64,000 nt of DNA, from contig LLCB01000166.1 in the NCBI GenBank assembly GCA_001414345.1, forward strand, positions 1 through 64,000, in the 5' to 3' direction. A model generated the notes under the pieces. The model saw only the letters and a program-made list of their open reading frames with translations. It searched no databases and was not told the origin of the DNA. Origin of the DNA: Hymenoscyphus infarciens (taxonomy: Eukaryota; Ascomycota; Leotiomycetes; Helotiales; Helotiaceae). How positions within the stretch are numbered: position 1 is the first letter of the stretch; each line of letters starts with the position of its first letter. A program made the translations under genes and the position numbers. This document shows, piece after piece, positions 37,245 to 49,828 of this stretch.

Positions 37245-40200
37245 TTTGGGAGTTCGCTTTTGAATTGACTTGGTGAAATGTGGAAGTTGCAAGATGTGCT
37301 TGGCAATGGCAATGATTGAAGACTTGATATAAGGATGCTTTGTTCTTTCTAAAAAGAAACGTCTCTCTCCTTCATTTATATATAACACCCCCGTAACACG
37401 ATTCTCAGCCATTATGCGGGATATCCACATCGGGGAGATGATCTGACTTGGCGGTAGATCTGTACTCTTTCTGTGAAGTACGTCTTCTCTTGGCTTACAT
37501 TTCTACGATTCTTGGCTTATTGGCTTCGCTTTCCGTTTGGCTTGGTTTGAGTCTTGGTGTGGGATGAGAACGTATGTGTAGATTTGATGTGAGACAGTTA
37601 ACTGATGTGGTGTTGTTATACGGTAAGATTTTAGTACTTGGCGGTGTGCTATTGTGTTGCACCGTTTCTTGGCTGTGTTGAATTTAGGTGTAGTCGTGGT
37701 AAGAGAGGCGGGAGTTTTGCACTTTCTCGTGGTGTGAAAAGACACTTGGGGAGTTCGCCTGCAACTTTAACACCAATACCGGTCGAAGAGGCTGTAAAGT
37801 GGTTTCTGTGCTGTTTTGACAAGTATTGGGTTGACCAAATAAGCGAATTTCCAATAGGGTTACCGGTATAGCTAACTTATTGCAGGGCTACCATGCCAAA
37901 GAGTCAATTGTGAAAGAGAGGCTTGGATAAGAAATGTTTTCCCCTACGAAAGCAATTGTAGCACCGTGGTTTCCTCCCAACTTCAAACGCATCACTTCTC
38001 TCCAAGTCTCAATCCTGACAGCTCTTACCACCAACTGCACCCTTCTGGATGTGAATGAGCAGCACAAACCCGATGATAAGACCGACTCGTAAGCCCACAT
38101 GGCGTTGCCAGTATCACCATGTTGTACTAGCCCTCGCCCTGCCAACGAGTTCCGCGCAAGCCAAACCCAAACGGTCATATTTCAGTCACACAGAGTGGTG
38201 TAACCCGGTGATCGATTTAAGAACCTTGCCAAGCGGAAGAAATTAGGTTCGAGAAGATTCTGTTTCAGCAGATCGAGGCTCGTTCAAAGGGGAAGGTGAT
38301 ACTGTACTTCACAAACATAATATTGAGTAACGCAGAGCATCTACATTCTTTATAGAAGAACGATCTCACCACTGCCTCTCATTCTGCCCACGTGGGCTAT
38401 CTTTACGATACCTGGGCGTTAGTCCAAGATTGTAACACTAATTAACTATCACAGCTTCTCTTTGGCATGAGCTATGAGTAGAGCACATATAAAGCGTATG
38501 TGTTTGGTTGTCTTAAAAAGAGATATGTGGCTTTCTGTCAAGTCCACTAAGCCAACTATCGCACCCATCCCATAGAGAAGGTTTAGAAACGTGCATCAAA
38601 ATTAAGTGGCCTTAGGCCAGAAACAAACACATTCAGCGATTTTGACCATGTGCGCGTATAACCATGAGTTTGCTGCCATCCCCCAAAACCCGCCTTTCGT
38701 CCCTAGACGTACCCATTCAGGCGCACTTTTGCGTGCACGTTTCCAAGCACCTTCTCTGGGATGAATGGGATAGTATTGCGTACAACGAAACCTTGCAAAA
38801 GGGATAAAAACAGAAGTGCGAAGGAAAAGTTCCATTCAAGCCCTGAGAATTACTTATCCGCTCGTACGACCTTTCTTACAAGGAAGCAACCGAATTATTT
38901 TTACGAGTCATCTGAGTCTTATTTTCCCCTTGAATCAAGAAGAAAAAAAAGGCTGTCTACAGCGGGGAAACACATCACTCTTGAAGGTCCCTATGAGTTA
39001 CATGGGCACAGCTTCTACATAGATGAGAAGTGGTTCAAGAAAGGAGTCGGAACTTTAATAGTGGAGTTGTCAATGGTTCTACGATGCTACAGCCTCTTGT
39101 GAGAGTAGACAGGATGTTTCGTACTCTCTGAATCCTTGGAATTGATTAAATCGTATATAACTTACCTTGTAAAATACCTTGCAACGGACTAGTAGATACT
39201 CTTACTTCCGGTCTATTACTACTAGAGTTATATCGGCTTTCTCTTCTCGCGGAAAGTATATAATATTAGCTAGCTCGAGCTCGAGCTCGAGCTCCAGGTT
39301 CAAGCTAAAGTCAAACTTTAAGCTTATTAACTCGAAAGTGCTCAAGAGATTCAAAGAAGTAGCGATGTTTGAGAGAAGCATAAGGTTTGATGTTGCCCGT
39401 ATACTTAAAACAGGGGGCTATTTGAAGGGGAAAACTCGCTGATGACTCGGCCCTTTTCAGCACGATACACATGCGAACTCGAAACACGGTACATGTAGTG
39501 AGTGAGAGTCTCACGATCTTCCGTTGTTTCACAGCAGCTAGAACACTTCTCCGTAGAATACTACTCGATTCTACTAGTTTTTTTTTTTCAATATAAGCGA
39601 TTCAATAGGATGAGCTGACACCTAAGTGTGCGACACAGAAGGCAGACCTAATCGCTGCAATACTAGTGTACACACGGAGCCCGAACTTATTTCCAGACAT
39701 GACATGAAACTAAAACCAAAATTAGAAAGAGTGTCATGCTACACCATACTAGAGCCATTGTTTCCTGGTCCTTTTTCCCTAGCCAGCTACTGATCTCTTT
39801 AAGCTTTTATCGTAATACAGCCCCGGCCCTGAGGAAAGGTTGGATTGGGTTTTTGAAAAGACATCCATGTTGTTTTTGGTTAACAGAGTAAAAACCTACC
39901 TACCACCCATCCACTCTCAGCATGTAACTATGGGTACTGTCTAAGACGAGTTAGAACAATCGAAGGGATTGTTCAAAAGGTCTAAGAGGATAGAAAATAG
40001 AAAATAAAATCCTTGATTCTCCTCTTTATACCATCCTAGATCTTCAAAACAATAAAACTCGCAGAAGAATATTCAGGAATCTCACTAAACATCCTATACC
40101 AACCGCTACATGTGAGACTAGTGCCAGGGCTAAGGAACAAGCTCAGATCTCCCAGAATATTACTCCTTGAAACCAGCTTCTTCGTGATATGTCTATACGG

Positions 40201-40495
40201 CCCGGCCCGGCCCTCGAAAACTTTTCAAGCGAGCGATTGGATTGTAGAGTGGACCTCGTCTCCTCGTATCTGGCACTCAAACAAACAATTCCCTTTCGTC
40301 AACAACTAAATCGCTACCCAAATTTCCAAAGCAGCCCAGTCGTAATATATCTGTACGGCACGGCCCGTAACCCATATTTTTTTACCGGATTAAAGAGTAA
40401 CGAGGAGCTGGTTAGTAAACACCTCCACCCTACCACCTAGAAAACACTCTTCCCCCTCTGGATCTCACATAGACTCACAACCCACTCCCGACTCC
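37245..40495. other. Intergenic, 3.2 kb, no gene supported
   Basis: The composition is normal and scattered short frames on both strands lack domain, splice or codon support. Noted: the TATA-like element at 37374-37387 upstream of the GFA-like gene, a (GAGCTC)n run at about 39271-39294, and two similar short segments at about 40186-40206 and 40346-40368 (ATATSTSTACGGCMCGGCCC type). A lineage-specific or RNA gene cannot be excluded. Confidence 0.5.
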
Positions 40496-41728
40496 TCAAA
40501 AACTAACCCTCTCCCTCTTGACCTCCCTCAAAAACCCCGCCAAAATCTCAACGACTTTCTCAGGTTGTTCCTGCTGCACCCAATGCCCAGCACCTTCAAC
40601 CATAACCACCCCCTTAAAATTCGTATACACGCTCCCCATATTCTCCAAAGCCCCCGGCTCCTGATAACTCCCCCAATCCTTCTCGCCCGCAACATACAGC
40701 GCCGGTACCTCAATTTTCTTCCCCGCATAAACCTCTAAATCCACCCCGTACTTCCCCAGATCAGTCGCAACACGATACCAGTTCAACGCCCCCTGGAACC
40801 CTGTTTTTGCCCAGGTGGAGGTGTAGACTGAAAGATCTTGATCGCTTAACCATTCATAGCTCGCGAGTTTATCCTCACTTTCCATGGCTTGTGCAACCGC
40901 TTCGTGCATATTGGAGTGGAGAGGCATGATGTAGTAGGTGGGTAGTTGCGCTAATTCTGTTGCGGACCAGGAGGTTAGGGGGTGGGGGTTATTTGGTGCC
41001 CAGGAGGCGGATTTGAGGTGGAAATAGCCGCGGAGGAAGGTGTGAAGGTCGGAGACGAGGGGGTTGAGCATTTCATGAGCGGCGGGGGGTGAGGAGTAGT
41101 AATATTTATAGTGTTTTCGCGGGGGGTCGAGAGAAGCTAGGACGGTGTGGATGTCTTCTTTTTTGGTTCCGGGAGAGGATGAGGAAGAGGGGCCGGAGGG
41201 GAGGGAGGGGGCGCCTTTGAAGGGGTGGGATAGTATTACTACTCTGTTTTTGGATGTTAATTAGCTAACTTCTCCTCTTCAGTTCTTCAGCAAAAAAAAA
41301 AGGAAAACTTACGATTTAAAAATATCACCCCTCATCAATGAACACATCCCCGCACCTAAGCCTCCAAAATCATGACCTATGATACATGCAACCTCTTTAT
41401 ACCCCAAAGCATTTACCAGAATTATCACATCCCTCACTACTCGTGTGAAAGAGAAGGTATTCAAATCTACTTCGTCAAAAGAACGATTATCCCAACCGGT
41501 TGTGAGCCCGTATCCTCGCTGGTCGAATGCTACTACATGGTAGCCCTCTGCGGCTAGAGGGACCATTATCTTTCGCCATGAAAATGCGAGTTCGGGGAAG
41601 CCGTGGAGGAGGAGGATGAGGGGATGGGAGGGGGAACCGGCGGAGAGGAGGTGGTAGGTTAGGGAGTGGGTTGGGAGGTAGGATTGTGTGATTCCTTGAG
41701 GGAGGGGGAGAGGCGGTGGGGTGGTCAT
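40496..41728 (-). CDS. Epoxide hydrolase (alpha/beta-hydrolase fold)
   Basis: Two exons, 41728-41313 and 41243-40496, give 1,164 nt and 387 aa. The 69-bp intron has GTAAGT, GCTAAT and CAG. The fold signature is complete: oxyanion HGFP at 42-45, DQRGYG at 69-74, nucleophile D120 in GHDFGG, acid D328 in GEKDWGS, and base H359 in GAGHW. GHDxGG with HGFPE is typical of soluble epoxide hydrolases, which open epoxides by an alkyl-enzyme ester on Asp. A Tyr-rich cap (KHYKYYYSS) follows residue 190. There is no signal peptide, so it is probably cytosolic. A haloalkane dehalogenase is possible by fold but less likely. The substrate is unknown. Confidence 0.9.
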
Positions 41729-42668
41729 TTTTGCTTGTCTTTCACGGGGAGAGATGAGATGGGCTTTCCTCTGATGTTGTGAGTAAAGTGAAGAAGCGAA
41801 AAAGGATCGGAGGAATTACACCTGTTCTCTGAGAACGACGGAGAATCCCAATTCTTCTAGACGTTCTCGCAGAATGCCGCCTTACTAGCCTTTAGGTTGT
41901 AATTTAAGGTATACTAGTAGATCTTGAAGTATTCGTAGATCAGTTTGGAGAGGGATGTGGAAAGCACTACTGTTCAGCCAAAGCTGTTCAACCTCGGCAT
42001 TGTTTGAGGAGGGTGCAGGTGTTGTATAAGAAAACAACGTAGCAATACTATACTACTAGATAGAGCTGAGCCCTGGCTCTGGCCTAGCTGTATATAAAGA
42101 AACTCTTCGATATATGTTCTTTCAAATATATTCGATGCTGTCCCAACCCAACCTAACCCAACCGTCGGGCTGAGGGGAAGCCGGGATTTCTCCACAGAAC
42201 TCGGCAGATTTATGTGGCGTAATGACGTCTCGTGGCTGACTTGAACACCTCCCGTCAGAGGTCTAGGCCGTACAGAGTACACGCGAGCGCCGGGTATTAC
42301 CGAGTAGCTCTTGGGCAGCTCTGAGGTAGAGGTGGGTAGTTCAAAAAACGTGTGTTGATGTGTTGTTAAATTCATGCGAATTATAATTCTGTATATCTGT
42401 GTGTCGAAGTTTCTATTCCGGAAGTTCCGACATGATGAATTCCTTTGTTGGTGGAGTTGTGGCAGTTGAAACTTGGAGATGTTTGGCGTGGTTTGCATAT
42501 GCAGCATGGCAGTTGTTGATTGTTGGACTTTGAGAAGGGGGTTAGTTAGCGTTCAGCTTCAACAAAAGTCAACGAGTAAGGTCACCGACACTCATCAAGC
42601 TTGAATTTGCCTCTTGAGGTGTCTGAAGAAAAAGCTCATTCCTCTTCACCTCATCTACCATACAAGAT
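41729..42668. other. Intergenic
   Basis: This lies upstream of the epoxide hydrolase and far upstream of the Seg-like gene. A weakly AT-biased patch is near 41,885-41,945. No gene is supported. Confidence 0.6.
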
Positions 42669-42745
42669 CGCTTGACCATCGCTTGACCATCGCTTGACCA
42701 TCGCTTGACCATCGCTTGACCATCGCTTGACCATCGCTTGACCAT
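42669..42745. repeat. 11-bp tandem repeat, seven exact copies
   Basis: CGCTTGACCAT is repeated seven times without change over 77 bp, ending 309 bp before the start codon of the Seg-like gene. The perfect identity implies recent expansion. It could act as a cluster of binding sites upstream of that gene, or be a neutral minisatellite. Confidence 0.95.
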
Positions 42746-43054
42746 CGCATTGTGAAAGATCGTCAAGTTGTCTTCCGCAAGCAGAGTCCCGGTATCCACA
42801 CCAAATCCACACCAAATCCACAATCTTGTCCATCCAACCAATCCTCCAGCTGCACGCAACAGTGAATGGCACTCTGGCTCCTCTTCTCGCCAAACCACAT
42901 CAACTGCGCCATCGTCATACCCGGCTCGTTGAAACGGATGTTTGTTGCGAATTTCTTCTCAACCTCATCAGCGCCATCCTCTCTGCCTATGCGATAGCAT
43001 TCTTGACACAGCCCCTTGTTGGCAAAGGTCCTACCAGACCGCCCAATTCTCGAC
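42746..43054 (+). promoter_or_regulatory. 5' flank of the Seg-like gene
   Basis: This region is C-rich and pyrimidine-rich with a short CCACACCAAAT duplication near 42796-42820. Several short ATG frames occur but none continues into the gene. Promoter status is inferred from position only. Confidence 0.4.
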
Positions 43055-46000
43055 ATGTTTGGGAACAGAAGGAGAAGAGCGGCTTCCAATCCGGTATGTA
43101 CTGTGCTGTGCTGTGCTGTGCCAATTCTATGCAAACCGATCTCATGCCACAACTCTCCCCTTTCATCATCATCCCGCGCGATGCGACAACGCGTCGGTTG
43201 GCGCGCATCGACAAGGACAACCACCATTCCACATAAAGCTCATATGCTCAGTCATTGATTGCACAAGACGACTGACGATGTAAATCTAGCCTCCCAACGA
43301 ACCAAACATCAACTCCAATGCGGCCGTCGCAGCGGCGCAGGCATTTTTGAACAATCGCGCATCGAATACTTCATTATCCTCCGCTGCTGCTGCGGCAGCT
43401 CTGCGATCCAGGCCGACGACTCCCGTATCCGTGGCAGATGTACAGACCAAGAGGACGATGAGACGAGCCAGTTCAGTCAATTCGACGGGCAGTGCGGGAT
43501 CAGGAAGACCTCCCTTGGAACGGAGGGGAAGTTCGGGCTCAATGTCAGAGAGGACTTTCAGGGATCCATCTCCATCACGGTCATCACAGCCAGTACCCAG
43601 TGCTGCAGATGCGCCTCCAGTTCCTGCGCTTCCCAAGAATATCCGGCCAGCCATTCCCGAGAAATCACATCGAAGGGTCTCCAGCATGGAACTTTCCTCA
43701 GCGCGCATCGCCTCTCCGCCACCCAACACAGCCAATGGGCGAGGGTCAAGCTTGGGACCCGCTAGAATGGCACCACAAAATGGGAGGGCTGGACCGAGAG
43801 ATTCAAGTCTGTCTAGTCTACAGGAGAGAAGTGGAACACCGTCGCATAGAGGGTCCGTCAATTTTTCTTTGCCTACGAATTCAAGACCTGGGTCACCCAT
43901 CTTCACACACAGACGGCTAACATCTGCACCTCAAAGAGCAAAACCCCCAATGATTACCTCGCCTACTAATAACAGTCTCGTATACGACCCCAATACCAGA
44001 AGCTTTCTACCCAAAGTTGAGGTATTGGCTATTGAACAGCGAATGTACGATGCGGCAAATGCACCCGTGAAGAAGAAGAAAAGAATGGCGCCAAAGCAGG
44101 CCACGGGAACACTTCTTGCAGACAAGACAGTGGGGGGAAGACCCAGAGGCACAGCTATAGATGCCATGGAGGCTGCGACTGTACACAAGTCAGAGCCAAT
44201 GAGAGCTATCGAGCCATCCGATCGAATGATAGAACCAGTAAATGCGCCAGAAAAGGTCGCAGAAGCACCCAGAAAAAGGAAGAATAAGGTGGTAGTGAGC
44301 GATTCTGAAAGCGACCAAGCATCATATATACCAAATTCGTCGGATGGGGATAGCGACTATACTATTCATGCTCCAACAACAGACATTCGAGATGGTTTGC
44401 AACTCGCTAAAAAGCCATCAATTGTGAGGGAAGACAGAGAGCGGGAGGAAGAGGAAGACGATACACCAAGAAAGACACAGCAGAATATTCCCAGGCTGGA
44501 TACTAACACCACGCTATACCGGACGACTTCTCCACCAACTCTCCCAAGGTCAGCCGCGGGGAGGGGGAAAGGAAAGGGTCATGCTTCTCCTGAAGTTTGT
44601 GAAGGACCGCCGCAAGCTATGCCAGCAGGCGATTTGAATGCGGTATCGCCAGATAAATTGCTCCCGACAAATGGGGCAACACCTACCGGAAAAGAAAGCA
44701 TTCCAGGTGGTAGGGTAAAATCTGTTAGCCCGGCGCGATCTACGCATTTTGCAAATTCCCCATCAGACAACCTACTCATAAAACACCAACCTCCGCCTCG
44801 ATCGATATCTCCTCGCAAATCTGCATTAAAGCATGCAGGAGCTGCTCGCGGATCATCACCACTCGCGTTTGAAACGAACCATGGCAGCATGTCCAACGAG
44901 AGTCCGGAAGAACTTTCAGTTCCCAGAAAAAAGGCAAACCGCGTTAGTTTTGATGAAACCAACGTGATTGTTGGACCGGCTGCCCCGTCTATCGCCACGG
45001 ATTCTCCAGTTGTGCAAAGTCCGCAAACGAGAAGGTCGTGGTTCAGCATAAGCAGAGGGAAAAAGAAGGAAGCACCCTCATTTGACGACGATGACGATGA
45101 GATTATGAAGCCAAGGCCAGCTCTACCTTCCTTTGGGAGTGTGCGAGAGAAGAAGCCACAACGAGATATCACCCCAGAGCGACCATTGATCCAACCAACA
45201 ATGACTGATGACCATGACACTACTCTTCCATCTCCACCCCCCACCACACCACCTACCGCTGAAGTTCCTGAGGATCCTCTCGGTCAATCCAATGACTTTA
45301 TAGCTGGCTCAATTCTTGCTCAAGATGCAGCCATGAAGAATACGGCAAACATATCAAAATCTCGGGAACCACTACCTCCACAGGTCACATCTGTTGAAGG
45401 TGATGGGTATCTCTCGGATACAAATAGTAGCATCGCCAGCCGAGATGAATTCGAAGATCCAGAAGTAAACACTGGAACCGAGAATGGCAATGGTGACCTT
45501 CACCTCGATACCTCCCAACCCACTACAGACGAGTTTACTGGCAACGAGGACATTGACGAGTCAAAGGTTAATGGTGGAGTGCCGGATATTTCCATCACTG
45601 GAGCAACTCCCACCATGGAGGCAACGGAGAAAATGGAAAAATGGCCAGGCATGCCAGGGGGGTGGGGTGATGAGCACTCAGATACCGACCAAGAGGATCC
45701 TACGACCAACGTTGAAGATCTCACACCCGCCGCTGTTGGGATTGCCGAACCAACACCAGAGGTCGCCCCACTCGTCTCGCCCGTTATCACAGGATCTAGC
45801 TCTCGACAGCAAACTGATGCGATCATTGAAGAGAGTGAGGAATCTGAAGGCGACAGTATTTATAGTGATGCTGCTGAGGACATCTCTGACATCGATGGAG
45901 ATGGCTTCATGTCTCTAGATGCTGTAGTCGAAAGCCCAATCATCTCAAACTCGGGCGCTGAAACTGCTCTCACTACACCACCTAACAGTCCAACCTCCAA

Positions 46001-47795
46001 GGCTGTCAAGGAGAGGGCATACCGACAGAGCCTGCCTGCAGGCAAAACGGATGAGCAAGGCTGGGGAAAAGCCCAAGAATACTGGAAAAGTCTTTCTTCC
46101 GATAAAAAGAAACAGTTAGAACTCGAAGCAGAAGCTGAAAGCACCCCTTCTCCTCCAACCAAACCGAAAAAGAAGAAGACAGCCGTGAAGCCGTCTCAAT
46201 CAGCAACGGTTACAACCTCTCGTCAACCTGCACCCAACAATCAGAGGACTTATATGCTTGCACCTGGTACAAAGCATGATCAGCAACCAATTCCGCTACG
46301 GTCTTCTATGCGTGCAGCGCCCCAGAATACCCCTACCGAAACTCATATTCGAAAATCTATGAGAAGTCCGGGTGCCGCGCGTAGTTCTTTCCGGGAATCT
46401 GAACCTACAGAGCAAAGAGGGACTTTGCAGAAGAAACATCGTCCAATCTCCCGCGGTACAGATGAATATAAGCCGGATCCTGAGGCTGTTAATGCGATGA
46501 TGAAAAAATTGACTGCTACGAAAGCGGCTGCAAACAAGCGTGAATCTGCACCCCCAGCGCCTGTTCTTCGACGAAGAGGATCAGCGGATAGTGATAGCAG
46601 CTTCAAGCGTTCTAACAAGGCGTCTGCTGAGATACCTCGCTTCAGGAGTTCTATGCGAGGCTCTACGGATCACGGTTCAGATGACCGAAAACAATCCCCA
46701 ATTCCCTCGGGACGCTTCAGTCTTAGATCTATGTCACAGGGTTCAACAAAACGTCTGCCATTCAGCAGTGGTGGAGTACCTCCAATGCCTTCGTCTCCTC
46801 AACCTCATATGAGAAATTCGATGCGCAACTCGGTTGGAGCAGCCCCTACTCTTCGTGGCCCTCCATCTCGTGCTAAATCGCCACTTCGTCTCCCCGGCTT
46901 CGGTCGCTCCTCAACCAAGCCAAAACAAAATCAGACAAACAGGTCGGGAAGTCGGTTCGGTGATTCAAGCGATGAGGAAGATGTTCGACCCGCGTTCCGT
47001 AGTCGCTTCAATGACTCCTCTGATGAGGATGATGAGCCTCCACCCCCGAAATCAAATGGAATGCAAAAGACGATGCGATCGAACGCCCCAGTCCGTGGAA
47101 TTCCAAGGCGTTTTGGTACTGAAGATGGGGATTCTAGTGACCTCCCTGATTCCGACGACGAGAAACCAACCCCTAAACCTGTTAAGACTGATCCAGCAAA
47201 GACCACAGATTCCTATGGCGCAAATAGAAAGGATGGAACTTCTAATGAAGGTGGTGCCTTGGCATCTGGCTCCCTCCGTAGATCAGGTAGTGGAAGGGGA
47301 GCTATGAGTCCTGTTGCTGCAAATGGACCGCCGACACGACCTGGTCATTCGAGGAGAGGGAGTTTCATGAGTATCCTCCGTCGCAAAAAAGCAGATCCCA
47401 ACTCGAAAGTGAGAAAAAGCGAGGCTGAGAGTCCGGCGAGGAGGGATACACCGCTAGAGAGGAGTCGATCTGATCTTGCTACTTTGAAAGCTTTGGAACG
47501 ACCGATGAGTCCCAAGTTGCAGAAGAGGAATCCTTTTGAGAGAGTGAATAGTGGGACTGTTGCTGAAAATGGAAATAATTGGCCTTTGACTGAACCGCCT
47601 AAGATTGGCGGGGAGGAGAAGAGACCTGATACCGCTGGGACTGAGGGGGGAGCTGAGATGGATGATAGACCGATGCTGGGGAACCGGAGACATACTGCTA
47701 CGGGGCTGGGTGGCGTGGATGTTCTAGGTGTTACGGCGGGGAAGAAGAAGAAGAAGTTTGGGGCGTTGAGGAGGATGTTTAGGTTGGATGAGTAG
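43055..47795 (+). CDS. Seg1/Seg2-like eisosome protein (putative)
   Basis: Two exons, 43055-43093 (13 codons) and 43290-47795, give 1,514 aa. The 196-bp intron starts GTATGT, contains a CTGTG run and ends TCTAG. The protein starts MFGNRRRRAASNP and continues through Ala-rich AAVAAAQAF and SSAAAAAALRS segments. This resembles the basic MF-RRR-ASN start and Ala-rich segment of yeast Seg1, which organises the eisosome scaffold at the plasma membrane. The rest is long, disordered, Ser/Pro/Asp-rich sequence with many phosphosite-like RxxS motifs. The C-terminus is a basic tail (KKKKKFGALRRMF then RLDE) suited to membrane binding. The Seg assignment rests on these short similarities and overall design. 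A gene model starting inside exon 2 would lack the conserved N-terminus. Confidence 0.65.
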
Positions 47796-48769
47796 AGGGA
47801 GGTGGCTGACCTAAGGATTTACCTCTTTGGTTGGTTGTCGCATGTCGCATCGATCGAGATGTAATTTCTTTCTTTTGTTTGTCTGTTCTATTTGTACATT
47901 TGGGGTGGGCATGGGGTTTTCTGAGTTTTCTTTTGGGGGGAGTTTGGATTGAGCATGAGCATGGGATATACAAAGAGGGTCTTGGAACTGGGACTGTGGC
48001 ATACACATTGGGAAAACTGAAGGAGGGAAGGGGTGGTTTTCTCTGCTTGTTTTCTGTTTGAATGAGGATGAGATAGTTTGGTAATGGAGATGTATATAAT
48101 CCTGCTTTTTTTGTTGAGAATGTATATGTAAAGGTTTTCAAGATTGTAAGAATATTCTTGATGTTTGTGTGTTTCAGTTATTGTACGGAAAATCTTGAGC
48201 AAAGCCCGGGCGTCTCATTTGAAGACAAATAGTTTTGGGAATAGGATACTTGGGCCAAAAACTATAAAGGGGTGGTTCCCGGGGTTAATCACATGATATC
48301 AACGTGAGCCGAAAATGACAGAAGTTAGGTAGAGTTCGACTTTACATTCCAGGCGTGGGGTAGATATTACAGAAAAGAGACCAAGTTTCAGCCACGCCGA
48401 GAGACAAGACTTAAGGTCGAGGTCCAGGTCGTTCCTTCCTTGACTTGAATTTGTCTCTCGATTCGACCAACCCGGGCCTCTTTAGACGAGACTGTCATGA
48501 TCGCTCCTTCCTTCCTTCTATAAGACCAACTTGACCCTTGGCCGTTGACCTGTCACACCCATAGTAAGAATGGAAGGCACGAATTCCTGTTATTCAGGTG
48601 AAACGGGTCTTGAAAATCTGGTCGCCCAGGTTTTCCGGACTGATGCGAGAAGGTTATGCAGGAACTGGTGATGATTTTATTGACTAAAGAGAGAAGTTGT
48701 CTAACATCAATACTGCATATTCCAGGATGAAACAAGCACGATAAAAGTACACTGGACCTTGCCACCCCT
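47796..48769. other. Intergenic between convergent genes
   Basis: It holds the 3' flanks of the Seg-like gene and of the UstYa-like gene on the other strand. No gene is supported. Confidence 0.6.
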
Positions 48770-49828
48770 TTAATCCTGGTCTCTGAGATTATCCCACAAA
48801 GTGTCCCAAACAGCTGGATTCTCCCCCTTCCTCGGATAATAAACCACATCTTTCGGATTTGTTCCGTCTCTCAAAGCCTGAATATCCTCAACCCTGGGGT
48901 GTGGCGTACTATCCATTGTGGGCTCACCATTAACCATAGGATAACTAATACCCAACTCCGGATGCACCAAGCTCTTCTCATCGAATAACGAGAAAAATCG
49001 GTCCCCAGCCCAGTTATCGAGAGCTTCCCAATTTGCACATTCCCCGTCGACTTTAAAGTTGGCCCAGGGACGACGGTAATTGGGGAGCCAATCGTAAGTT
49101 ATGATGCTAAAATCTGCGTTGCATTGCACCGTTTGACGGAGGTCCTCGAGGCAATGGTCTATTTGAATTGTCAGTCTTCTTCGATTCACGCAATTGAAAA
49201 GGGAAAAAGAGGAGTGAAGTTTACCAAGATGACTCCACATCCAATCTTCCTCGGGTAATCCGTAGTAGTCACGATACAACACTCTTCGAACACTTTTTAT
49301 ACAATGCAAATGGTGATGTGCACTCAAGCCGCCAAAGAAATCACCACTTCCATCTTGTAATTGTATACTCGTGCGGTTCAGTTTCTTCAACTCCTCGGCC
49401 GAGATGCGAATGTTGGAATTGTGAAGAAGGTCGCGCCATGCTGCATCACCTTCTGGCGTTGGGTAGCCCGCGTATGGTGACTTTTTCATGAGGTCGTTAT
49501 TTGCATGTACGAGCTCGTATTTAACTGCTGATCGTGCAGGTGCTGGATTTTGTTAGAAAAGGTGAACAAGAAGTACATATTTGAACTTGCAAAAGATCAT
49601 ATCGGGGTGGCAGTTTTGACCGCGAAGTGTCTTGGCCATGGAAATGAAAGCGATTGTGTAAGACACAAATATTAAAATGTGGATGTATAGTGGTCTCAAA
49701 CATGTTCGGGATTTCTTCCTTGGGATGATATCTTCTTCAAAGCCATAGTCTTGCTGATCTTGTAGAAGGAGAGAGGAACTTGAGTTCGAGCCCTCTTCAG
49801 CGGCGTCATGTTCTTTGGGTTCCGACAT
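48770..49828 (-). CDS. UstYa-like protein 1 (DUF3328)
   Basis: Three exons, 49828-49591, 49542-49225 and 49158-48770, give 945 nt and 314 aa. Intron 1 (48 bp) is GC-AG: donor GCAAGT, branch CTAAC, acceptor CAG. Only this splice restores the family's SPA motif (S80-P-A) in frame. Intron 2 (66 bp) splits the second HXXHC. A cytosolic N-terminus precedes one membrane segment (about 46-66). The luminal domain carries HHLHC (156-160) and HLDHC (184-188), followed by LRQTVQC. The paired HXXHC motifs define the UstYa family, copper-dependent proteins that oxidatively cyclise ribosomal peptides (ustiloxin, asperipin) or modify related products. It is divergent from the KR-repeat precursor across 602 bp, so that peptide is the likely substrate. 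Confidence 0.9.

Noticed and set aside
37888..38178. 96-codon frame on the minus strand, with a 53-codon frame opposite
   Set aside because: Neither shows a family motif or splice link, and both are short.
42669..42745. CRISPR-like direct repeats
   Set aside because: The repeats are contiguous without spacers, 11 bp long, and in a eukaryote. This is a minisatellite.
42826..43236. 136-codon frame on the plus strand before the Seg-like gene
   Set aside because: It overlaps the proposed first exon and intron in another frame and has no recognisable features.
43286..43906. 206-codon frame on the minus strand
   Set aside because: It is antisense to the Seg-like coding exon and follows from that gene's Ser/Ala codon bias. 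There is no domain or splice support.
44579..45247. 222-codon frame on the minus strand
   Set aside because: It is antisense to the Seg-like gene. Its Gly/Ser-rich composition mirrors the sense codons.
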